From positions 1-18,453 of the forward strand of contig CAZFAP010000098.1 in assembly GCA_964516325.1 (NCBI GenBank): a DNA stretch of 18,453 bases, read 5' to 3'. A program made the position numbers and the translations under genes. The DNA is from CAZFAP01 sp964516325. GTDB lineage: Bacteria; Auribacterota; JABMQX01. Every line of letters begins with the position of its first letter. The stretch's first letter is position 1. The notes under the pieces are model-generated. The model worked only from the letters and a program-made list of their open reading frames with translations, made no database searches and was not told the origin of the DNA. This document shows, piece after piece, positions 13,619 through 18,453 of the stretch.

Positions 13619-15061
13619 TCAAGCAGGCGGTTGCGAACGAGTTGTGTCTTCGCCGGTCTCGGACGCATCCCCATCGTCGCCGCCGCGCATATTGAGCTTC
13701 TGCATGCGGTATCGCAGCGCATGTCGGCTAATCTTGAGCCGTTCCGCGGCCTTGGAGAACGCCCCGCCTGACCTCTGAAACGCCTTCTCAACGAGCTTTC
13801 GCTCGAACGCGTCCACAGCATCCGTGTAGGTGTTATCTCGCCCAAAGAAGCTGTCAATAAAGCCGTCGAGGTCGTGCTCGGAGGGATGGGATGAGGCGAG
13901 GCTCTTTCGGATGGTGTCCTCCTCGATGAGGTCGCTCTTGGTCAGGATTACGGCGCGCTCCATGACGTTTTCCAATTCGCGTACGTTTCCCGGCCAGGAA
14001 TGGGAGATGAGGAGGCGCATGCCGCCTTCGGAGACGCGGGAGATGTGTCTTCCCATCTCGAAATTGAATTTCTTGAGGAAGAAATCAACGAGGAGAGGGA
14101 TGTCGTCGCGGCGTTCCGATAGAGATGGGACCTTCATGTTGATGACGTTGACGCGATAATAGAGGTCTTCGCGAAAGCGTCCCTTGCGGATTTCCTCGCG
14201 GAGGTTCTTGTTGCTGGCGGCGACGATCCTGACGTCAACGCGGATTGGCTTGTCATCGCCGATCTTGGTGAATTCCTTTTCCTGAAGAACACGAAGGATC
14301 TTGGACTGGAGGGCGAGGCTCATGTCCCCTATCTCGTCGAGGAAGAGCGTGCCGCGGTCCGCTTCCTCGAATCTTCCGCGCCGGTCGCGAATCGCATCCG
14401 TGAAACTGCCTTTGCGGTATCCGAAAAGCTCGGCTTCGAGGAGCGTCTCCGGAATGGCGGCGCAGTTGACAGTTACAAACGGCTCGTTTCGTCGGGGACC
14501 GAGGTAGTGAAGTGCGCGAGCGACCAATTCCTTGCCAGTGCCGCTTTCCCCCTCGATAAGGACGGAGGCAGTCGTGGAGGCGACGGTGGCGACGAGGTCA
14601 ATGATTTCGAGCATCTGTGAGCTTTGTCCCACGATGTTCTTGATGTCGAAGCGGCTCTCGAGCTGCCCCTTGAGCCGTATGTTCTCTCTCAGAATCCGCT
14701 GGTGCTGAACGATCTTTGCGACAACGAGGAGAATTCGCTCGGGGTTGAAGGGCTTGGGGAAGTAATCGTACGCCCCTGCTTTCATGGCTTCGACGGCGAG
14801 GCTGGAGGTGTCATGGGCGGTTATCATGATGACGGGGAGGTCGGGATAGAGCTTCTGGAGCCGCCGCAGCAACTCTATGCCATCCATGTTGGGCATCTTG
14901 GCATCGGTGATGACAACGCTGACGGAGGAGTCGCAAACGTTCAGAGCCTGCTGGCCGTCCCCGGCGAGGAGCACTTCGTAGCCCTCATCTTCGAGGATTG
15001 CACGGAGGGTTTCCCTCATTGGTTTCTCGTCATCCACGACGAGGATCTTGTCTTTAGCCAT
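13619..15061 (-). CDS. NtrC-family response regulator (receiver, AAA+, Fis-type HTH)
   Basis: A 480-residue regulator with three domains. Receiver domain 1-120: D10, D11, phospho-acceptor D53 in VVITDAKMPNMDG, T81 and K103. AAA+ domain about 140-375: Walker A GESGTGKE (171-178), Walker B GTLFLDEIGD (237-246), and WPGNVRELENVMERAVIL. C-terminal Fis-like helix-turn-helix about 425-466: GGAFSKAAERLKISRHALRYRMQKL. The sigma-54-contacting loop, normally GAFTGA, reads GSFTDA (218-223), keeping the key T but changing the A and the second G. It lies 15 bp after the histidine kinase gene and is surely its partner. AAGGGT lies 8 nt before the ATG. The regulated genes are unknown. Confidence 0.95.
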   Translation of the reverse strand: MAKDKILVVDDEKPMRETLRAILEDEGYEVLLAGDGQQALNVCDSSVSVVITDAKMPNMDGIELLRRLQKLYPDLPVIMITAHDTSSLAVEAMKAGAYDYFPKPFNPERILLVVAKIVQHQRILRENIRLKGQLESRFDIKNIVGQSSQMLEIIDLVATVASTTASVLIEGESGTGKELVARALHYLGPRRNEPFVTVNCAAIPETLLEAELFGYRKGSFTDAIRDRRGRFEEADRGTLFLDEIGDMSLALQSKILRVLQEKEFTKIGDDKPIRVDVRIVAASNKNLREEIRKGRFREDLYYRVNVINMKVPSLSERRDDIPLLVDFFLKKFNFEMGRHISRVSEGGMRLLISHSWPGNVRELENVMERAVILTKSDLIEEDTIRKSLASSHPSEHDLDGFIDSFFGRDNTYTDAVDAFERKLVEKAFQRSGGAFSKAAERLKISRHALRYRMQKLNMRGGDDGDASETGEDTTRSQPPA

Positions 15062-15076
15062 GAGCGTGCGACCCTT

Positions 15077-16492
15077 CTACGACGAGCGCAAGGCGCCTTT
15101 TGGTTCGACGGCGGCCGCGCTTGTATGGACATCCGCTCGCAGGCGGGCGCGGGGCTCTCGGAGTCGCTTCCCCATGCGCGTGGGGAAGCGGAGGTGGAAG
15201 GTTGTCCCCTTCCCGGGCTCGCTCTCGACAGCAACCTCACCGCCATAAGCTCGCATTACATTGTGCGCTATGGAAAGCCCCATGCCGGTGCCTTTTTCCT
15301 TCGTGGTAAAAAACGGCTTGAAAAGCTGGGATAGGACTTCTGCATCCATGCCCTTTCCGGTATCCGCGATGGAGACCTGGATAACGCCGTCCGCCGAATA
15401 GCTGGTCGTAACCGAAATTCTGCCGCTGCTTTCGACTGCCTCGCAGGCGTTCAGGAGGAGATTGTGGAAAACCTGCCGGAGCTGACCGGGGTCAATGAAA
15501 AGGAATGGCAGGTCGAGGGAATAGTTCTTTTCGACGTCGATTCTCCGCGACGCAATCTCGTGTTTGAGTGAGTCGAGGCTTTCGCCAATGGAATCGTTCA
15601 CCAGGACGGCCTCGATTCTTCCCTCCGCGAGCTTCGAATAATCAAGAAGTTCACGGATAATCTGGTCTGCCCTGTTTATCTCCTCCTCGATGATCTGGAC
15701 CTGGCGTGTCATCTTTGGATCGAGGCCATCTTTCGCCTTGCGGAGCAGATAGGCGGCGTTTGTCATAATGGACAGTGGGTTTTTGAGCTCGTGGGCCACC
15801 TGGGCAGCGAGGATGCCGGCCATGTCGAGTCGTTGGGATCGAATGGCGCGTTCGTGGGCATCGTCGAGTTCGCGTCGTCTTCTCTGTGTCAAGCTGTAAA
15901 TGGCGGAGCTGCAAATAGTTACGAGCATAAGCACCACCACGCGGAAGACCAGTTCTCTACTCTCGGATTCGCTAAGCTCACCCAGATTTAGGCGCAGGGC
16001 GGCCACATAGCCGACTACATAGAGAGAGCTGGTTGCGGTTTGAAGGGTGGGCGTTGGGAAAAGGAGGGTGTTTCTGACAACGAGGGCGCAATAGACCCAG
16101 AAAAGGCTGGCCTCGGGGCCGGTTCCAAGCGGCTCGGCGAAGGCGCCCGACATGGCGGCGCTGAGGAGGACGCCAAAAAAGACGTAATCACTTAGCGCTG
16201 AGGCGAATACGAAGCCCATGGTGAGCGCCGGGCTGCGGACACGGCTCGCGATGCGAAACAGGTAAATCCAGTACGCCAAGGTCAGGGCGCCATAGGCGGC
16301 GGTGGACCACTTGACCGCTCGCAGGATGGGCATCTCCCTTGCGACGATAACTGGCCACAGAAGGACGACGCAGGAGACGAGCAGAGCAATCCGCGCCGGA
16401 AGAACGATGTGCTTCTCCAGGGAGGTGATCCGGTGAAGGTATTGCTTTCGTTCCTCGTGGGTTGGCTTTCTTCTCAAGGGGGCCTCCCTCAT
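15077..16492 (-). CDS. Membrane-bound sensor histidine kinase (NtrB-like catalytic core)
   Basis: A 471-residue kinase. Residues 29-200 hold about six hydrophobic segments joined by short loops, so the input domain is the membrane bundle itself and no large extracytoplasmic sensor domain is seen. A short coiled coil (about 203-222) leads to the H-box AAQVAHELKNPLS with H234. The N-box is HNLLLNACEAV (N348), the G1 box is DTGKG (377-381), the F-box region FKPFFTTKEKGTG, and the G2 box GTGMGL (401-406). This arrangement is typical of NtrB/AtoS-type partners of NtrC-family regulators. Its ATG overlaps the coaC stop as ATGA, so it is coupled to a coenzyme A biosynthesis gene. The signal sensed is unknown. 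The C-terminal about 30 residues are extra and basic. Confidence 0.95.
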   Translation of the reverse strand: MREAPLRRKPTHEERKQYLHRITSLEKHIVLPARIALLVSCVVLLWPVIVAREMPILRAVKWSTAAYGALTLAYWIYLFRIASRVRSPALTMGFVFASALSDYVFFGVLLSAAMSGAFAEPLGTGPEASLFWVYCALVVRNTLLFPTPTLQTATSSLYVVGYVAALRLNLGELSESESRELVFRVVVLMLVTICSSAIYSLTQRRRRELDDAHERAIRSQRLDMAGILAAQVAHELKNPLSIMTNAAYLLRKAKDGLDPKMTRQVQIIEEEINRADQIIRELLDYSKLAEGRIEAVLVNDSIGESLDSLKHEIASRRIDVEKNYSLDLPFLFIDPGQLRQVFHNLLLNACEAVESSGRISVTTSYSADGVIQVSIADTGKGMDAEVLSQLFKPFFTTKEKGTGMGLSIAHNVMRAYGGEVAVESEPGKGTTFHLRFPTRMGKRLREPRARLRADVHTSAAAVEPKGALRSS

Positions 16493-17052
16493 GACTTTGG
16501 ACTCAGGACGCTCCTCAGCTTTTCCAGGATTGCATTGAGGTCTGCGAGCCGTCCAACGCCCTCCTCCCCGCAGGCAAGGGGTCCTGTCTCGGGGGAAATG
16601 AATTCAAACCCGAGTTTCCGGAGCTTTGTTATGTTGTCCTGCACGACGGGATGCTCGTACATGGCTGAGTTCATCGCCGGGGCAAAAAGGACCCTGCATC
16701 GGCAAGAAAGGATGGTCGTGGACAGTAGGTCGTCTGCGATTCCGGAGGCGACCTTGCCGATGATGTTGGCTGTGGCGGGCGCGACCAAGAGAACTTCCGC
16801 CCACCGACTGAGAGATATGTGGTCGGGAACCCATTGGTCAGGGGGTGCAAACAAGTCGGTGGAAACCCGGTTGCCAGAGAGGGAGAGGAGCGTTGCCTGC
16901 CCGACAAACTTGGCGGCGTGCTGGGTCATGACTACTCTGACCTCGGCGCCAGCGTCCTTGAGCCTGCGAACAAGCTCACAGGCTTTGTAGGCGGCTATGG
17001 AACCTGTGATGCCGAGGAGGACTCTTCGTTTTGACAGGACATCATCACTCAT
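16489..17052 (-). CDS. coaC: Phosphopantothenoylcysteine decarboxylase, stand-alone CoaC
   Basis: The FMN-dependent enzyme that decarboxylates phosphopantothenoylcysteine to phosphopantetheine in coenzyme A synthesis. Visible features are GITGSIAAYKACELVRRL (14-31), the catalytic histidine in HISLSRWAE (H78), APATANIIGKVASGIADDLL, the PAMNSAMYEHP motif (N128) and the substrate-clamp cysteine in LACGEEGVGRL (C161). All key residues are present. At 187 residues it is only the CoaC half. Most bacteria fuse it to CoaB, and here the frame stops and a histidine kinase begins. The open frame extends upstream, but ATG 17052 gives the family N-terminus and overlaps the rpoZ stop by 8 nt (ATGAGTGA). 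CoaB must lie elsewhere. Confidence 0.93.
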   Translation of the reverse strand: MSDDVLSKRRVLLGITGSIAAYKACELVRRLKDAGAEVRVVMTQHAAKFVGQATLLSLSGNRVSTDLFAPPDQWVPDHISLSRWAEVLLVAPATANIIGKVASGIADDLLSTTILSCRCRVLFAPAMNSAMYEHPVVQDNITKLRKLGFEFISPETGPLACGEEGVGRLADLNAILEKLRSVLSPKS

Positions 17053-17248
17053 TTGGTTCCTTGGGAAACTTATAGGTATACTTTCCGGCGCGAATTTCCT
17101 CGAAGGCGATGTCCACGGGGTTCTTCGAGTCGGTTTGCACAAGTGGCTTTGCGCCTGCGCGCAACTCTTTGACTCTTTGCGATAGGAGAATGGTGAGAAT
17201 AAAAGCGTTGCCGATCTTCGAGAGCGGTTTCTCGCTGCTAATATCCAC
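17045..17248 (-). CDS. rpoZ: RNA polymerase omega subunit
   Basis: A 67-residue small subunit that helps fold and hold beta-prime. The conserved elements are NAFILTILLSQRVKELRAGA (after an N-terminal PLSKIG) and, near the end, NPVDIAFEEIRAGKYTYKF, matching the omega pattern 'ALxEIxxGKI'. The frame is open to 17272, but GGAGGAG (17263-17257) lies 8 nt before the GTG at 17248, which is therefore the likely start. Its position between yicC and coaC is the usual one in many bacteria. Its stop overlaps the coaC start by 8 nt, so the two are likely coupled. Confidence 0.88.
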   Translation of the reverse strand: MDISSEKPLSKIGNAFILTILLSQRVKELRAGAKPLVQTDSKNPVDIAFEEIRAGKYTYKFPKEPNE

Positions 17249-17334
17249 TATCCAGTCTCCTCCTTTCGGCACGTGTTAGAGGTTAGGTGCACTCGTCTCA
17301 TGGAATGACAGCGCCAGGGAGAAGCGGGTCAGAA

Positions 17335-18213
17335 TCACTCGATATTCTGCCCTTGCTCCCTCATTTTTTCCAACTCCGTTTTGGCGTGCACCACCAGCCT
17401 CGATATGGTCAGGTCGTCTCCCTTTGCACCGATGGTGTTTATCTCTCGACTCATCTCCTGGATGAGGAAATCCATCGTCCTTCCACAAGGCTCGGAACCG
17501 TCTATGAGGGCGCGAAACTGCTGAATGTGGCTCTGGAGCCTGGCAATCTCCTCAGACACGTCGAGCTTGTCGGCGAGGATGACGATTTCTCGGAGTATCC
17601 TCTCCTCGTCATCGGGGAGAGGTGAAGCCGCTTGCTGGATTCTCTCTTTCAGCCTTTCTGTGTGCCTCCGAAGGGCGGCAGGCGCCGTTTTCTGGATGGC
17701 ATCAACGGTTTTTTCCAGCTCGGCGAGGGAATCCTCGAAGATTTTTCTAAGGTTGCTCCCCTCTGTTTCCTTCATGGCGATGAGCTTCGCAAGGGCGCCT
17801 TCCGCCGCTGCTTTCAGGACGGACCAGCGGTCCTGCGGGTCCCCCGGGGACTCCGCGGGGACGATGATGTCCGGTTGCGAAGCGATGACCGAGAAATCCA
17901 CCCGGTCCTTGTAGCCGAGGGCCTTGCTGAGTTCGTCGTAGGCGCCTTTAAGTTGCTTGGCCAAGTCGGTGTTTGCGCGAAAGAGCGTCGCGCGACCGTA
18001 GGCGGGTTGAGACGAAACATAGACCGCGACTCTGCCACGGGAGATGGACCCGGAAATGAACTTTCGGAGAAGGGGATCGAACTCCGTGAGCTGTCCGCTG
18101 GCATTGACTACGATTTCGAGGCGCCTGCTGTTGACGGAGTGGATTTCGACGAGAAAGTCCTCCTGTTGGCCGGAGGCTTGCCCTCTGCCAAAAGCCGTCA
18201 TGCTTCTTAACAA
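17335..18213 (-). CDS. yicC: YicC family endoribonuclease-like protein
   Basis: A 292-residue YicC/YloC protein. The start MLRSMTAFGRGQ is the family hallmark, and the C-terminal domain has the conserved run CGRTMDFLIQEMSREINTIG followed by KTELEKMREQGQNIE. E. coli YicC has been reported as an endoribonuclease acting on small RNA. Other family roles are unclear. The frame is open for 35 codons upstream to 18318, but GAGGGG lies about 8 nt before the TTG at 18213, and this gives exactly the family N-terminus and length (about 290). It is the first gene of the minus-strand operon. The usual next gene, gmk, is missing: only 86 bp separate it from rpoZ. Confidence 0.94.
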   Translation of the reverse strand: MLRSMTAFGRGQASGQQEDFLVEIHSVNSRRLEIVVNASGQLTEFDPLLRKFISGSISRGRVAVYVSSQPAYGRATLFRANTDLAKQLKGAYDELSKALGYKDRVDFSVIASQPDIIVPAESPGDPQDRWSVLKAAAEGALAKLIAMKETEGSNLRKIFEDSLAELEKTVDAIQKTAPAALRRHTERLKERIQQAASPLPDDEERILREIVILADKLDVSEEIARLQSHIQQFRALIDGSEPCGRTMDFLIQEMSREINTIGAKGDDLTISRLVVHAKTELEKMREQGQNIE

Positions 18214-18322
18214 GGTGCGTTCCCCTCGGTGAAAGCTGAGCTTGTCCTTTCCCGTCTTGAAGAACTCAAGCGAAATTGAAGGCGACTCGGTAAGCCAACG
18301 CCGTCTGGCATCATGCACCTTC

Positions 18323-18339
18323 GCCAGCGGATAGCTGGC
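18323..18339 (-). promoter_or_regulatory. Stem-loop in the predicted yicC leader
   Basis: GCCAGC and GCTGGC form a perfect 6-bp stem with a 5-nt loop. On the minus strand it begins about 5 nt after the predicted transcription start, so it could act as a 5' stabiliser. On the + strand it is followed by the T-rich run 18341-18350, as in an intrinsic terminator, but no nearby + strand gene would need one. The octamer CTGGCATC also occurs twice here (18305-18312 and 18336-18343). Confidence 0.4.
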
Positions 18340-18350
18340 ATCTTTTCTTT

Positions 18351-18379
18351 ATATTAACATCGCGCGCGACTCGCGGCAA
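18351..18379 (-). promoter_or_regulatory. Candidate promoter of the yicC-rpoZ-coaC-kinase-regulator operon
   Basis: On the minus strand, TTGCCG (18379-18374, 4 of 6 to the -35 consensus) and TAATAT (18356-18351, 4 of 6 to the -10 consensus) are 17 nt apart, in the only A+T-rich patch upstream of yicC. The predicted start near 18344 gives a leader of about 130 nt. The rest of this 240-bp edge region shows no gene, and a 16-bp palindrome lies at 18417-18432. Confidence 0.45.
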
Positions 18380-18416
18380 CTAAAAAACAGGATGTCTGGT
18401 AACGCCTCAGTTATAG

Positions 18417-18432
18417 GCGGGGGATCCCCCGC
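18417..18432. repeat. Perfect 16-bp G+C palindrome
   Basis: GCGGGGGATCCCCCGC is an exact palindrome about 20 bp from the window edge. It might be a terminator stem of a neighbouring gene or part of a dispersed repeat. The window ends too soon to tell. Confidence 0.5.
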
Positions 18433-18453
18433 GCTGGGGCGCCGTCGGTAGGA

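Noticed and set aside
14624..15334. 236-codon plus-strand open frame opposite the regulator and kinase genes
   Set aside because: It spans the junction of two clear minus-strand genes, and its peptide is a reverse-complement shadow without motifs.
17053..17142. 30-codon N-terminal extension of CoaC
   Set aside because: It lies antisense-free but wholly inside rpoZ in another frame, and the family N-terminus begins at ATG 17052.

Overview
This is a bacterial chromosomal segment of fairly high G+C. A scaffold gap of 100 N's (2569-2668) suggests a draft or metagenome-assembled genome. RpoZ, YicC, CoaC, a NtrC-type regulator and a bacterial histidine kinase show that the host is a bacterium, yet its ATPase is of the A/V (archaeal/vacuolar) type. 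Several short intergenic inverted repeats resemble those common in uncultured bacterial lineages. I cannot assign a phylum from the sequence.

Left part (1-3006): the 3' end of a sugar phosphate isomerase/epimerase-like TIM-barrel gene, a 478-bp non-coding stretch with inverted repeats and a good promoter candidate, and the dimer-type glycyl-tRNA synthetase gene (glyS). After glyS comes an array of 140-bp tandem repeats. The assembly breaks inside this array, which runs up to the first ATPase gene.

Centre (3007-12811): a complete nine-subunit A/V-type ATPase operon in the order H(G)-C-I-K-F-E-A-B-D. A UspA-like gene overlaps the end of subunit D and is probably translationally coupled to it. 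A 57-codon ORF with a plausible ribosome binding site fills the space between I and K. H and E form the peripheral stalks, A3B3 is the catalytic head, D and F are the central rotor shaft, C is the socket, K the rotor ring and I the stator membrane subunit. The ion-binding region of K looks proton-type.

Right part: folE (GTP cyclohydrolase I) follows on the + strand. It is preceded by a perfect 20-bp palindrome that closely matches the ParB centromere site parS and also overlaps the predicted start of a folE promoter. A strong hairpin separates folE from a convergent minus-strand operon: yicC, rpoZ, coaC, histidine kinase, NtrC-type regulator. The rpoZ/coaC and coaC/kinase junctions overlap by 8 and 4 nt. 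The familiar yicC-gmk-rpoZ-coaBC order is changed: gmk is missing, CoaC lacks its usual CoaB domain, and a two-component pair follows CoaC. The regulator's GAFTGA loop reads GSFTDA.

I see no phage, insertion sequence, CRISPR array, tRNA or rRNA. The least explained elements are the 140-bp array, the small ORF between I and K, the parS-like palindrome and the coaC/two-component arrangement.
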